Assembly (NCBI GenBank): GCA_030625085.1
Contig: DAOURK010000004.1
Span: 1-64,000 of the forward strand
Direction of reading: 5' to 3'
Origin: Pseudomonadota bacterium
Lineage (GTDB): Bacteria > SZUA-182 > DTGQ01
DNA: 64,000 nt
In this document: positions 1-8,885 of the stretch, one piece after another
How positions within the stretch are numbered: position 1 is the stretch's first letter
Layout of the letters: every line of letters begins with the position of its first letter
Position numbers and translations under genes: made by a program
The notes under the pieces: model-generated
The model's input: only the letters and a program-made list of their open reading frames with translations
What the model was told of the DNA's origin: nothing
Database searches by the model: none

Positions 1-233
1 AATCAATTTACCTGCCTGATGTCAGCATAGAGACTGTTAATTACTTAATATTATCTGTCGGTATGAGCACGAAAAACCAATCTTTCCCTGTAACATTTTT
101 AAACCGTAATTCTCCCTGCATTTTCACGCAATTGCTAACAAATGGACAGCGATAAGTAATAGAGAGGGGCTAAAGGGAAGTGACTATATAAAAATTAATT
201 TTGTATTATGCCAAAAAATGGCTAAGTAGAAAG

Positions 234-707
234 ATGATTGTGAACAAACGCCGTCAAAAAGAGCGAAGAAAATCTGCCCGGATTACCCTTTCCTTGCCTT
301 TAACTTTTCAACTCATTAAAAAGACTAATAAAGAAAAAATTACCTCCAAATTAAAAGGGCAGTCTATCGATTTTTCTGAAGCCGGAATTTGCATGGAAAC
401 CAATAATGTCATCGCCGATGGACTCCATGTTCTTACCGAGGGGATGGACATTAATAACCTTCTTGCTGTAGAAATTTTTTTACCCAAGGAATCCATCACT
501 CTTACCTGTTACACTACTGTTCTGCGGTATGATCTGGCTTCAGAAAATGCAGGCCGAAGATTACGGGTCTATTTAGAAATTATTGAAATAGAACCTACGT
601 CCCGAAAAAAATGGCGCCAGTTATTTCCCAGGGAAAAGGATATTAAAAATCAGTTCACATCTTTTTTATATGGTTTACCTGATTATATAAAAATAGGCAA
701 AAGTTAA
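234..707 (+). CDS. PilZ domain protein (probable c-di-GMP receptor)
   Basis: A small cytoplasmic protein with the two signature elements of a PilZ c-di-GMP binding domain. An RxxxR motif (RKSAR) lies near the N-terminus, and about 30 residues later comes DFSEAG, matching the (D/N)xSxxG loop. The rest alternates beta strands, as expected of the PilZ barrel, and no output domain is attached. PilZ proteins bind cyclic di-GMP and tune motility, pili or polysaccharide export; PilT-type ATPases lie 7 kb away but not in the same operon. The start is uncertain: an in-frame TTG at 201 would add 11 residues, but neither start has a convincing ribosome-binding site and I prefer the ATG at 234. The gene stands alone and converges on the lipoprotein gene downstream. 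Confidence 0.72.
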   Translation: MIVNKRRQKERRKSARITLSLPLTFQLIKKTNKEKITSKLKGQSIDFSEAGICMETNNVIADGLHVLTEGMDINNLLAVEIFLPKESITLTCYTTVLRYDLASENAGRRLRVYLEIIEIEPTSRKKWRQLFPREKDIKNQFTSFLYGLPDYIKIGKS

Positions 708-775
708 TTTTTTATTTAGCCATTTACAAAAAAGCAAGGCTCTCTAACTCTTTTTTAGGAATCCACCCTTTCTGC

Positions 776-2059
776 TCAGGGAATAAAATCAAAGGGGGGG
801 TGGCCAAAGGTGATGCCAAAGGTAATATCATCAATCTGCAGAGGGATTAAATCTTTAGACTGAAAAATTTTTCCATCCCACTTATACAATCGTAAAGAGT
901 GCTGGTCATCTGAAGCCACAAATATTTCCTGCCGGCCATCACTGTCAAAATCGGCAATAAGGGTAGCATGCTCAAATCCGCTGGAATTATCATCAATCAA
1001 AGTCTTCTCCCAAGCCCCATCTGCTTTTTGACGTAAAATCCAAATACCTGATTGCATGGTGGAGGCCACGATGTCAATAATTCCATCTGCATCAACATCT
1101 CCAGCAGTCAAATAACGACAGAGCATATCCGGCAAATCGGCAATGACCCGGCCGGAAAACAGACCCTCTTCCCATTTATACTGCTTTATTTTGACCGTAT
1201 CTAATAATTGGAGTCGACCATGAACCATTGACATCTCCCCTTCAACGGCAGCAAATAAAGTCGGGGTTCCCGAACCGGTAATATCGGCAATTAAGATCTC
1301 TTTAACATGTCGGCGGGGAAGCTCTTCCACTATGCTACGTACAAAACGCTCTCCGTCAAAACGGTACATAATAATTTTCCCGGCCTGTGGGGTACCGTCA
1401 AGACGATTAGGAGCACTGGGAGTAGCGAAAAACTCCTGTATACCATCGCCATTCACATCTCCAATTTCGATTTCGTGAACAAAGGTATCAGGTGTCCGAT
1501 CCAATTCTGTAACTACCCATGTTCCGTTTACCCATTGCAGGACTGCAATTATACCCTGATCATGGGTAGCAATTACTAAATCCTGAATTCCATCTCCAGT
1601 TACGTCACCAACTTCAAGGTCACGCAGTCGGTTTTGGGTTCCTCCGAAAGTAGGACTCCACAAGACGGTATCCTCCCAATTTCTTCCATTGTAATGCCAC
1701 AGTTTGAGGGCAGCAGCATTTGCTCCAATGGTCAAAATTCCAGGGGAACCTTCCGGGGGGACAAACCAAAGGCCTTTATGGAAAACGTTGCTCTGAGCGT
1801 CTTCCAAGATCGTAGACTCCCAGCCGTGATAGGTTTTTCGTACTAAAGTTAATTTGGCTGCTCCAGGCACAGAATGGGTTTGCCCATCTTCTCCAATTTT
1901 ATTCCGAAACTGGGCCTGAGCCAGAAATATAACTGAAGCGCTAGACAAACTATTGTTCGATGAAAGGGGAGCTTTTTTTAAACAGCCTGCTGAGGTTAAT
2001 AGCCAGACTATTACCAGCAGCGCAAAAAAATAACGAGAATATTTATTGAAATTTGGCAT
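776..2059 (-). CDS. FG-GAP/VCBS repeat lipoprotein
   Basis: An exported lipoprotein of 427 residues. The N-terminus has a basic start, a hydrophobic stretch (about 10-22) and a lipobox ending SAGC, with the lipidated Cys at 26. The mature part carries five calcium-loop repeats of the FG-GAP/VCBS type, DxxxDGxxD, near residues 152, 201, 259, 321 and 370 (for example DVTGDGIQD and DVNGDGIQE). The third is degenerate (DITGSGTPT). Such repeats fold as beta-propeller blades that bind Ca2+, often in surface or periplasmic adhesion and binding proteins. The actual ligand cannot be read from the sequence. A GAGAGGG ribosome-binding site precedes the ATG. Confidence 0.75.
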   Translation of the reverse strand: MPNFNKYSRYFFALLVIVWLLTSAGCLKKAPLSSNNSLSSASVIFLAQAQFRNKIGEDGQTHSVPGAAKLTLVRKTYHGWESTILEDAQSNVFHKGLWFVPPEGSPGILTIGANAAALKLWHYNGRNWEDTVLWSPTFGGTQNRLRDLEVGDVTGDGIQDLVIATHDQGIIAVLQWVNGTWVVTELDRTPDTFVHEIEIGDVNGDGIQEFFATPSAPNRLDGTPQAGKIIMYRFDGERFVRSIVEELPRRHVKEILIADITGSGTPTLFAAVEGEMSMVHGRLQLLDTVKIKQYKWEEGLFSGRVIADLPDMLCRYLTAGDVDADGIIDIVASTMQSGIWILRQKADGAWEKTLIDDNSSGFEHATLIADFDSDGRQEIFVASDDQHSLRLYKWDGKIFQSKDLIPLQIDDITFGITFGHPPFDFIP

Positions 2060-2099
2060 AATAAGACCCTCTCTTAATTAAACCCCTGCTGATGTTTAT

Positions 2100-2116
2100 C
2101 TCGTATTTTATACGAG
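2100..2116. repeat. Perfect 7-bp stem hairpin
   Basis: CTCGTAT and ATACGAG form a perfect 7-bp stem around a TTT loop, about 40 bases upstream of the lipoprotein start. It could be a leader structure, an operator, or the fold-back end of a small repeat. No T-tract follows on either strand, so it is not a clear terminator. Confidence 0.4.
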
Positions 2117-2150
2117 GCAGGGATGGCAACGTGATTAGATTTTTGTTTTT

Positions 2151-2202
2151 TATCCTGTCCACCCTGTTAATCATGTTTAAAAAATAAAAATTCCTAGGCT
2201 AG
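2151..2202. repeat. Dispersed CCTGTTAATC-type repeat fragment
   Basis: TATCCTGTCC followed by CTGTTAATC, then an AAAATAAAAATTCCTAGGCTA tail at the 3' end of the neighbouring leftward gene. Almost the same tail occurs at 9036-9056, and the TATCCTGTCC/GTTAATCCTGTC words recur at 8837-9010. This is a short intergenic repeat family of the kind common in environmental anaerobes. Confidence 0.5.
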
Positions 2203-2208
2203 AATTAT

Positions 2209-2655
2209 TCAGGGCTTGGAAGATTGATCATCTTTAGCATAAATAACCTCAAAAGATGGTTCATGGATGGATCCAGGAATCCGTTTCTGGGCAATGATAG
2301 TGGACACCTTTTTTTCTTTGGCTATGCGAAAGATGTTCTCAACGTATGGTCCCTTGGCTACAATAAATTCTGTTTCAATACCCTTTTCCCGGGCTTTTCC
2401 CTGGATATTCTGTAAAGCTTTTAAGATCACTTCACTTCTTATTTCCTTGATCTCATCCTGGAGTTGACCTAAAACCTTTTTCCCGAGAAAACCCACATTT
2501 TCCGTCATCCTGGTAACCTTGCCGGACATATTGGCCGCGCGCACATCAAGGATAATCAGCCGCGCCTTTTCTTTTACAGCGGTTTCAATAGCAAAATCAG
2601 CCATTTTATCGGAAATGTGAGTAGCCGAAAAAACCACCATAATTTTTTTTATCAT
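2209..2655 (-). CDS. Universal stress protein (UspA-like)
   Basis: A single-domain protein of about 148 residues with the Usp/Rossmann-like alpha/beta pattern. A first strand (KKIMVVFSATH) is followed by a helix, a second strand RLIILDV, a long variable segment, and a later strand around TEFIVAKGP before a helix VENIFRIAKEKKVSTIIAQKR. The usual C-terminal ATP-binding signature of UspA (Gx2Gx9GS) is not recognisable, so it may belong to the non-ATP-binding branch. The reading frame extends to a GTG at 2664, but ATG 2655 is the more natural start. It lies between the transporter and lipoprotein genes on the same strand, with about 150-base gaps, so an operon is not evident. Confidence 0.55.
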   Translation of the reverse strand: MIKKIMVVFSATHISDKMADFAIETAVKEKARLIILDVRAANMSGKVTRMTENVGFLGKKVLGQLQDEIKEIRSEVILKALQNIQGKAREKGIETEFIVAKGPYVENIFRIAKEKKVSTIIAQKRIPGSIHEPSFEVIYAKDDQSSKP

Positions 2656-2815
2656 TATTCCCACACTTTCTGCTTTTTCTTACTTTATCTGTCTCTAAGT
2701 TATTTAAGCCTTTAAAAAAAGCCTTCTTTTTGTTATTGCTACTGAAAGAAAAAATCTTTTAACCGCATTATTTCCGATAGCTTAAAATTTTGTCAAGTTT
2801 GTATTCAGGCACAAT

Positions 2816-4246
2816 TTATAAAGTGATCCCTACCAAAGGCCAATATAATTTAACCAAAATCAAAAAAATAATCCACACACAAACATGCAAAATCAGACCC
2901 GCTCGAAAAATTTCTTTAATTTCATAATATCCGGAAGAATAGGCAATAGCATTAGAGGGAGTGCCCATGGGCAAGATAAAAGCTAAACCGGCAGGAATGG
3001 CTATACCAAAAACCATGGCCAGGGGATTAATGCCCTTGGCCTGAGCAATACTAAACCCAATCGGAAGAATGATAGCCACACAAGCCACATTACTGATCCC
3101 CTCAGTAAGAATGAGGGAGATGAGAGCAAAAAGGGCAATTATCCAAAATGGAGAAAAAAAACCATTACTCAGTAATTGACTGGCCATCCAGTACGCCGCT
3201 CCAGTCTGATCTATAGCCTTAGCTAAAACAATAGCCCCTCCATACATCAAAATCACACCCCAATTAACATAACTGTCCACATCATCCCAGGTAATAGTTC
3301 GTGCAATAAATAAAGCCACAGCAGATAAAAGTGAAACCAGAGCCAGCCCCAAAATTTGATTAAAAAAAATCCAAATAAAGATAGTGACCCCCAAAATAGA
3401 AAACACCTTTTTCTCTTGATGGGTCATGGGGCCGATTTCTCGCAATTCATCCCCCAATTTTTTTTTAGCTGGGGTCACGTCCACCACATCTATCTTAAAG
3501 CAAAAGATAAGGACCGCATAGGCAATAATCAACATTATACATACTACAGGAAGGGCTACTTTAGACCATCCCCAAAAACTAATAGATCGATTAAAAGCTT
3601 CTTGATAAAGCCCAATGGCCAAAGGAGTGCGTGCCCCTCCAAGTAATGTTCCTACCCCACCAATCACAGATCCCCAGGCCATGGCCAAAAATAGGCCAGC
3701 CCCGTATTGACCCGCAAACGGGTCTAAATCTAAACTCAGGGTAATAGTGCTCACTACCGGAAACATCAGGGCAGCCACTGCGTGCGCCGGCATAATAAGG
3801 GATAAAAAACTACATGTTATTAAAATCCCTAAAATCAAAAGCTGAGGACTTTTACTGAAATGACCGAGAATAACCAAAGCCATGCGTTTACTTAAGCCGG
3901 ATTTCATCACGGCTGTAGCGATAATAAAGGCTCCCAGTATAAAAAAAACCGCAGTATTGCCAAAAAAAGAATAAGTTCGTTCCGCTTTCATAACCTTCAA
4001 AAGGGGAATCAGGGCAATGACCAATAACCCGGTCACTGATAAAGGCAAGGCATTAGTCACCCATAAAATCAAGGCCAAGGCAAAAATACCTAAAGCACGC
4101 TTTGCCTGAGGGGAGAGACCGGCAGGCAAAGGTAAAACTAAAATAAAAATAAGTACCAAAAAAGCGAGAAGGATAAAAAGTAAATCTCTTTTTTTACTCA
4201 AGGTATTATGGCTGGATTTGTTGTTTTTTAAGTTGTCTGTTTCCAT
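2816..4246 (-). CDS. DASS/SLC13 family anion transporter
   Basis: An inner-membrane protein of 476 residues with about 12 hydrophobic segments. Blocks typical of the divalent anion:Na+ symporter family are visible: an early LWVTNALPLSVTGLLVIALIPL segment, a mid-protein helical hairpin around MPAHAVAALMFPV, a GISNVACVAIILP segment, and near the C-terminus MGTPSNAIAYSSGYY, which lines the substrate site in this family. These carriers import dicarboxylates, citrate or sulfate, usually with Na+. The substrate cannot be decided from sequence alone; TCA-type dicarboxylates and sulfate are both possible. It is monocistronic as far as can be seen, with nearly 700 bases of non-coding DNA on its 5' side. 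Confidence 0.85.
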   Translation of the reverse strand: METDNLKNNKSSHNTLSKKRDLLFILLAFLVLIFILVLPLPAGLSPQAKRALGIFALALILWVTNALPLSVTGLLVIALIPLLKVMKAERTYSFFGNTAVFFILGAFIIATAVMKSGLSKRMALVILGHFSKSPQLLILGILITCSFLSLIMPAHAVAALMFPVVSTITLSLDLDPFAGQYGAGLFLAMAWGSVIGGVGTLLGGARTPLAIGLYQEAFNRSISFWGWSKVALPVVCIMLIIAYAVLIFCFKIDVVDVTPAKKKLGDELREIGPMTHQEKKVFSILGVTIFIWIFFNQILGLALVSLLSAVALFIARTITWDDVDSYVNWGVILMYGGAIVLAKAIDQTGAAYWMASQLLSNGFFSPFWIIALFALISLILTEGISNVACVAIILPIGFSIAQAKGINPLAMVFGIAIPAGLAFILPMGTPSNAIAYSSGYYEIKEIFRAGLILHVCVWIIFLILVKLYWPLVGITL

Positions 4247-4486
4247 ATTTCCATAATAGAGTCATTGATAAGTAAGGGAAATTTCAACCGGATTAATCTT
4301 GGTTACAATTAAATTTTCATAAGCTTACCATATTTCAGTATTAAATTTCACTCTGTTTTTTCAAACCATCTTTTGTTAAATCGTCTATAGCTTTCATGAA
4401 TCAATTGCATAGGTGACCTATGAACAATAGCAAAAATTGTAATGTTCTACTTGTAATAACCCTTACAATATCTACAACAGTTAAAA

Positions 4487-4545
4487 TGTCATTTTGAGGA
4501 GCGAAAAAGATTTCTCGTTGCACTCGAAACAGGCTCTGAAATCTT
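4487..4545. repeat. Degenerate TGTCATTTTGAGGAGCGA repeat
   Basis: Starts TGTCATTTTGAGGAGCGA and continues AGATTTCTCG...CTCGAAA...TGAAATCTT. This is the core of the larger palindromic repeat found at 17241-17382 and 59722-59877 (GTCATTTCGA / AGATTTCTCGCTACGCTCG), without its terminal AGGAGGCT arms. It is probably a decayed or solo core copy. Confidence 0.55.
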
Positions 4546-4564
4546 AATGCAAAATAAACACTCA

Positions 4565-4579
4565 TGGCTCTCTGAGCCA
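4565..4579. repeat. Short perfect hairpin
   Basis: TGGCTC-TCT-GAGCCA, a 6-bp stem with a 3-base loop, with no adjacent T-tract. Function unknown. Confidence 0.3.
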
Positions 4580-4876
4580 CCACTAATTATAAAAATGTTA
4601 TTTTTCAAAGTGTTATATGGTTATTTTCGGAACAAAATTACTGTTACTGATACCAAATTATTAGGGGATACAATTTATTCGTATTTTACCTTTAGATAAG
4701 AGAATTCAATATTGCCGATTACATATTATTAAAGTATCACAATATAAAAGGGAATAACTATAATGAGGAAAAATATTATATGCCTTAGTAAAATCTTTTC
4801 TCACTGGTTTTAAAAAACTTTGTAAAAGAGATAAGGGAAGAAGTGAATCTTTTAAAACTTTTATTAAATTAATCTA

Positions 4877-4905
4877 TTGACTTTTTGTTAATAAAGAACT
4901 AAAAT
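4877..4905 (+). promoter_or_regulatory. Sigma-70-type promoter for the GT4 gene
   Basis: TTGACT and TAAAAT are separated by exactly 17 bases. The expected start of transcription is near 4912, giving a leader of about 47 bases before the ATG at 4959. Five of six -35 bases and five of six -10 bases match consensus. Confidence 0.6.
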
Positions 4906-4958
4906 AAAAATGTTTATAGAAAACTATAAATAAAGTGTCCTTTTGGGGGAAAAAATAT

Positions 4959-6122
4959 ATGAAAATTGCGTTATTTTCTTGGGAAACCTTACACTCAATT
5001 AGTGTCGGGGGTGTAGGAAACCATGTAACAGAGTTAGGAGCAGCTTTAGAAAGAAAAAACCATGAAGTACATATTTTTACCAGAATAGGATCTAACCAAA
5101 GACCCTACGAAAAAATTCATGGGGTCCACTATCATCGTTGTCCTTTTCCACTCAATCCCAATTTTATCCAAGAAATCAATGGAATGTGCCAATCTTTTGT
5201 TCATCATTTTCTACAAACTGAAGACCACCTCGGACATTTTGATATTATTCATGCCCATGATTGGCTTGCCTCAAATTGTATGATATGGATTAAACAGGGA
5301 AAAGGAATGGGAAAAAAAGCGATTTTTACCATTCATTCAACGGAATATGGAAGATGTGGTAATAACTTTTGGAACGGACAATCCTGTATTATCAGGGATC
5401 ACGAAAAAGCGGCGACCCACCATGCTGATCGAGTGATCACGGTTTCAAATAAGCTTAAAAAAGAAATTATGTGGATGTATAATACACATGAATCCAAGGT
5501 TTCTGTTGTTTACAATGGAATCAACGTCCACAATTTCGATGGGGAGATTGATGCGGGAGAGGTTAAAAAACATTACGGAATTGGGCCACTTGACCCAACC
5601 ATCCTCTTTGTTGGGCGGATGACCTATCAAAAGGCCCCTGACCTCCTTGTTGAAGCTATTCCATATGTGCTGTCTTATTACCCGGCGGCTAAATTCCTTT
5701 TTGTTGGAGATGGAGATATGAAAGCACAACTGGAGCACCGCGCCCATCAACTTGGTATTACCCATGCAACTCGTTTTCTGGGTTATCGCTCTGGGACAGA
5801 GTTACAAAATTTATACAAAGCATGCGATGGGGTGTGTATCCCCAGCAGGAATGAACCATTTGGCATTGTAATTCTTGAGGCGTGGGGAGCAAAGAAACCT
5901 GTAATAACCACCGTAAATGGCGGCCCATCGGAATTTATCTGGCATGATGTGACCGGGCTAAAAATACATGATAACCCTGATTCCATAGCTTGGGGAATTG
6001 GAACCTTGTTCGCTGATTTTGAACATGCGCGATGGATGGGCAAAAACGGCAGGATTGCAGCAGCAAATGGGTTTAGTTGGGATACCATCTCCAATAAAGT
6101 CCTTGAAGTTTACAACAGTTAA
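4959..6122 (+). CDS. Family 4 glycosyltransferase (glycogen-synthase-like)
   Basis: A GT-B fold retaining glycosyltransferase of about 387 residues. The N-terminal donor/acceptor half begins MKIALFSWE and carries the GGVGNHV glycine loop typical of starch/glycogen synthase relatives. The C-terminal half has TILFVGRM, LFVGDGDMK and the GT4 signature EPFGIVILEAW (the E-x7-E nucleotide-sugar motif). The likely reaction is transfer of a hexose from a UDP- or ADP-sugar to a glycan; a storage glucan or surface polysaccharide are both possible. A GTG at 4935 is in frame, but GGGGGA 8 bases before the ATG at 4959 fixes the start there. It has its own promoter and stands alone. Confidence 0.85.
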   Translation: MKIALFSWETLHSISVGGVGNHVTELGAALERKNHEVHIFTRIGSNQRPYEKIHGVHYHRCPFPLNPNFIQEINGMCQSFVHHFLQTEDHLGHFDIIHAHDWLASNCMIWIKQGKGMGKKAIFTIHSTEYGRCGNNFWNGQSCIIRDHEKAATHHADRVITVSNKLKKEIMWMYNTHESKVSVVYNGINVHNFDGEIDAGEVKKHYGIGPLDPTILFVGRMTYQKAPDLLVEAIPYVLSYYPAAKFLFVGDGDMKAQLEHRAHQLGITHATRFLGYRSGTELQNLYKACDGVCIPSRNEPFGIVILEAWGAKKPVITTVNGGPSEFIWHDVTGLKIHDNPDSIAWGIGTLFADFEHARWMGKNGRIAAANGFSWDTISNKVLEVYNS

Positions 6123-6211
6123 TAGCAGTTAATAGGCAGGGAGTGTAGAGCTATAGATACATAATCACGGATTTCAGGATTTGTTAAAATTATTTCCATA
6201 GGACGAAAAAT

Positions 6212-6251
6212 AATTTTTTGACTATTATAGTCACTAGAGAGTCAAAAAATT
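6212..6251. repeat. Nested palindrome between convergent genes
   Basis: AATTTTTTGACT and AGTCAAAAAATT form 12-bp perfect arms around a 16-base centre. GACTATTATAGTC, at the inner edge of the left arm, is a second smaller palindrome. It lies between the 3' ends of the glycosyltransferase and HAD genes, where a bidirectional terminator is expected, but the stems are AT-rich. Confidence 0.5.
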
Positions 6252-6390
6252 AGAGTTTAAAATGCAATAAACGTATCTTAATTGAAAGCTTATGACCTCT
6301 AGCCACCGGGCTTGGTAACTAGGCGTCTTTGTTTATACCCTCATTTTTTTTAATCTCGAAATCTCAAAAAAACTTTTTACTAAATACATT

Positions 6391-7092
6391 TTATCGGATT
6401 TCTGAAATTACCTCCCAAAAATCCTCAAGATCTGAAAAATCTTCCATTAAATAGTCAGGCCGATGAAAAGATAATTCTTCAAAGGAGGTCGAGCCCGTAG
6501 CTACAGCGAGGGCCTTTGCACCGACTGTTCTGGCGCACTGAATATCAAAAACAGTGTCACCAATAACAAAAATTCGATCTAAAGGGATCTGCTCCCCGGC
6601 GTACTCTCGCCCTCGAAGCACAGCCATCTTAGCAATCTCGCCTCGGTCTTCAGAATCTGAGCCAAATCCTCCAAATAGAAAAAACCGATTTAATTGAGAA
6701 CGACCCAATTTCAGTTCTGCTCCTCGCTCTAAATTACCCGTCAATAATCCCATCAGAAGATCAGACCTTTTTCCCGCTCGCTCTAAAAGGGGGAGAACAC
6801 CAGGTAACAGCCTGTATCCAGAGGAAATCTGAATTTCATCTCGCAAATTGTCTAAATACATATGGCAGAGGTTCTCTATCTCTTCGATATTTGGCTCTCT
6901 TTGTAAATTCTTTTGAAAAATTTCCCGAATAATGGCGGGATCGGTCTTGCCATCAGGAATGATAGACTCCATAGCCCTTGAAATTCCATATTGCCTTTGC
7001 AAGGCACGATTCAAGGCACGATTTCCTGCGCCTCCGGAAATTAATAAAGTGCCGTCAATATCAAACAAAAGTAACTTTTTTGTTTCCTTCAC
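6391..7092 (-). CDS. HAD-superfamily hydrolase, phosphoglycolate phosphatase-like
   Basis: A haloacid-dehalogenase phosphatase of 233 residues. Motif I is LFDIDGTLL with the nucleophile Asp and the +2 acid/base Asp. An alpha-helical cap follows (about 20-95), then motif II LLTGN, and motif IV VIGDTVFDIQCARTVGAKALAVATG supplies the Mg2+-binding acidic residues. Closest in style to Gph/PGPase enzymes that hydrolyse small phosphate esters such as 2-phosphoglycolate; the substrate is inferred only from subfamily look. The start is a GTG placed 8 bases after AAGGAG. It lies 68 bases downstream of the small gene next to the pilT-like gene and may be read from the same transcript. Confidence 0.8.
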   Translation of the reverse strand: MKETKKLLLFDIDGTLLISGGAGNRALNRALQRQYGISRAMESIIPDGKTDPAIIREIFQKNLQREPNIEEIENLCHMYLDNLRDEIQISSGYRLLPGVLPLLERAGKRSDLLMGLLTGNLERGAELKLGRSQLNRFFLFGGFGSDSEDRGEIAKMAVLRGREYAGEQIPLDRIFVIGDTVFDIQCARTVGAKALAVATGSTSFEELSFHRPDYLMEDFSDLEDFWEVISEIR

Positions 7093-7160
7093 GAAAAAAA
7101 CTCCTTAATCAACTCTCTCTCCCCCCAGTTTTGAGGGACTTAGGGAGGATGAAATCTTAA

Positions 7161-7631
7161 TTAAGTTGCTATATAACTTCCCCTCTGATTGATTTGTTTC
7201 TTTACTATATTATAGACTTGATACAATTGAGTATAGTAAAAAATCTCCTGGCGAAGTATAGTCACCAAATCTTCCTCTTTGATTTTACCAATATCTAATA
7301 AAAGATTTACGCTCATCGAAAAAGCGCCTATCGGCTCAGGATATGTAATTTCATTGCCCAATAGGACAAAAAAAATATTCCGTCGAAAAGGCATAGTCAT
7401 ACGGATTATTTCTTGATAAATGGGATTTTCCTTAAAAGATATGTTCTGAAAACCATCTTCTAAAATAATCACCTTATTAGATACACTTTTAACTTGCCCT
7501 ATGGTACTATCCGTAATAAAAGGGATAATCGTAGTCCTGTAAGACAGGCTCTCAAGAACTCCAGCTATTTTTTGCTTCATATTCTGATCTTCTATAAACA
7601 ACATAGCTTGATCTTTCAATATTTCGTCCAT
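7161..7631 (-). CDS. Unrecognised small protein in the pilT-like operon
   Basis: A 156-residue soluble protein I do not recognise. It shows a receiver-like alternation of strands and helices: an N-terminal strand AMLFIEDQ, a helix KQKIAGVLESL, strands TTIIPF and KVIILEDG, and FFVLLGNEI. It lacks the clear acidic pocket, Thr and Lys of a response-regulator receiver, so a degenerate receiver fold is only a guess. Its ATG is 2 bases from the stop of the upstream pilT-like ATPase gene, so the two are almost surely co-transcribed and co-translated. This suggests a role in pilus retraction or surface sensing. Confidence 0.6.
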   Translation of the reverse strand: MDEILKDQAMLFIEDQNMKQKIAGVLESLSYRTTIIPFITDSTIGQVKSVSNKVIILEDGFQNISFKENPIYQEIIRMTMPFRRNIFFVLLGNEITYPEPIGAFSMSVNLLLDIGKIKEEDLVTILRQEIFYYTQLYQVYNIVKKQINQRGSYIAT

Positions 7632-7633
7632 GA

Positions 7634-8836
7634 CTATATCAACCTCTTTTCATATTCAGTGTCGACCGAAAGGCCTTCAATATCAGTAGTTTTTTCTCCC
7701 CGGGCTCCTTTAATTGAATCAATACCCCTTGAAACAATACTTCGGTGAGATGCGTAGGCTAGTGCAGTGTCTTCGTCAATCAATTCTTGCTCATATAAAG
7801 AAACCATATGAGCATCAAAAGTTTGCATTCCAAAGGCTTTACTATCATTAATAATATCCTGAAAGGTCTTCCCTTCGGATTCTCCGTTTAAAATAACTTC
7901 TTTTATCCGCAAATTGCTCCCCATTATTTCTAGAGCCGCCACGCGGCCACCTCCTTCATTAGGAAGAAGCCGCTGACATACAATCCATCGTATAGTCTCG
8001 GCCAAGCGAATCCGTATTTGTTTTTCTTCTTCCTGTTCAAACATCCCTACAATGCGGTTAATAGTTTGTCCGGCGTCAATAGTATGCAGGGTGCTTAAAA
8101 CCAAATGGCCTGTCTCAGCCGCACATAAGCCAATTTCTACTGTCTCTCGATCCCGCATCTCTCCAACCAGAATTACTTTGGGGGCTTGTCTCAGCGAAGC
8201 CCTTAGTCCATTGGCAAAACAATCGAAATCCATCCCCAATTCCCGTTGATTAAAGGTAGCCTTATTATGGGTATGGATATACTCTACCGGGTCCTCCAAA
8301 GTAATAACATGCACGGATTTTTGCTTATTGATGATATCCAACAAAGCAGCCAGGGAAGTAGACTTCCCGGATCCAGTTGCTCCGGTAACCAGAATCATCC
8401 CATTCTTTCCCTCAGCCATTTTATAAAAAACTGGGGGGAGTTTTAATTCTTCCACCGTAGGAATTCGGGTCTCCAACTTTCGCAAAACAATGGAATAATA
8501 GCCCCGTTGAGAAAATATGTTAACACGAAAACGAGCCACTCCCTCTAAAGCATAAGAAAGATCACAGGACCCCTCTCGCAGTAAGCTCTCGATCAGCCGC
8601 CGATCATCTTGCAATAACATGAGGGCCAGGATCTCTGTCTGGTAAGCGGTTAAAACGGGGATAGGGGGATCAAACAGCACCGGTACCATTTGGCCGGAAG
8701 CTTCCACCTGCGGAGGTTTTCCAACGGTAAGGTTAAGATCAGAGACACCTTCATGAGACTGTAACATGGTCATTAAGATCCGATCCAATTCTCTTTTGGT
8801 CAAAGTATAATCCCTCCTATTTTTTACGTTAGACAA
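7634..8836 (-). CDS. PilT/PilU-type twitching motility ATPase
   Basis: A hexameric secretion-superfamily ATPase of 400 residues. The N-terminal PAS-like domain is followed by Walker A GATGSGKS (about 152-159), the Asp box around ITLEDPVEYIH, Walker B ILVGEMRD (about 222-229), and the His box ETGHLVLSTLHT. These are the landmarks of PilT/PilU retraction ATPases, which depolymerise type IV pili at the inner membrane. The C-terminus extends past the conserved core with a charged tail, which fits PilU better than PilT. A second paralogue begins 1.3 kb upstream on the same strand, so the pair looks like a pilT-pilU arrangement. Confidence 0.85.
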   Translation of the reverse strand: MSNVKNRRDYTLTKRELDRILMTMLQSHEGVSDLNLTVGKPPQVEASGQMVPVLFDPPIPVLTAYQTEILALMLLQDDRRLIESLLREGSCDLSYALEGVARFRVNIFSQRGYYSIVLRKLETRIPTVEELKLPPVFYKMAEGKNGMILVTGATGSGKSTSLAALLDIINKQKSVHVITLEDPVEYIHTHNKATFNQRELGMDFDCFANGLRASLRQAPKVILVGEMRDRETVEIGLCAAETGHLVLSTLHTIDAGQTINRIVGMFEQEEEKQIRIRLAETIRWIVCQRLLPNEGGGRVAALEIMGSNLRIKEVILNGESEGKTFQDIINDSKAFGMQTFDAHMVSLYEQELIDEDTALAYASHRSIVSRGIDSIKGARGEKTTDIEGLSVDTEYEKRLI

Positions 8837-8885
8837 AATTAAAAGGATTTACATAATTTTTATCCCTGTTTATACTGATTACCCC

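Larger units (their letters stand above)
4247..4876. other. Divergent intergenic region, AT-rich
   Basis: A long spacer between the leftward transporter and the rightward glycosyltransferase. It contains a degenerate TGTCATTT-type repeat (4487-4545) and a TGGCTC/GAGCCA hairpin (4565-4579). I see no convincing gene or structured RNA in it; a possible leftward frame of 60 codons at 4401-4583 looks fortuitous because it runs through the repeat. Confidence 0.5.

Noticed and set aside
4401-4583. 60-codon leftward reading frame
   Set aside because: It runs through a degenerate repeat, has no ribosome-binding site and shows no protein-like pattern.
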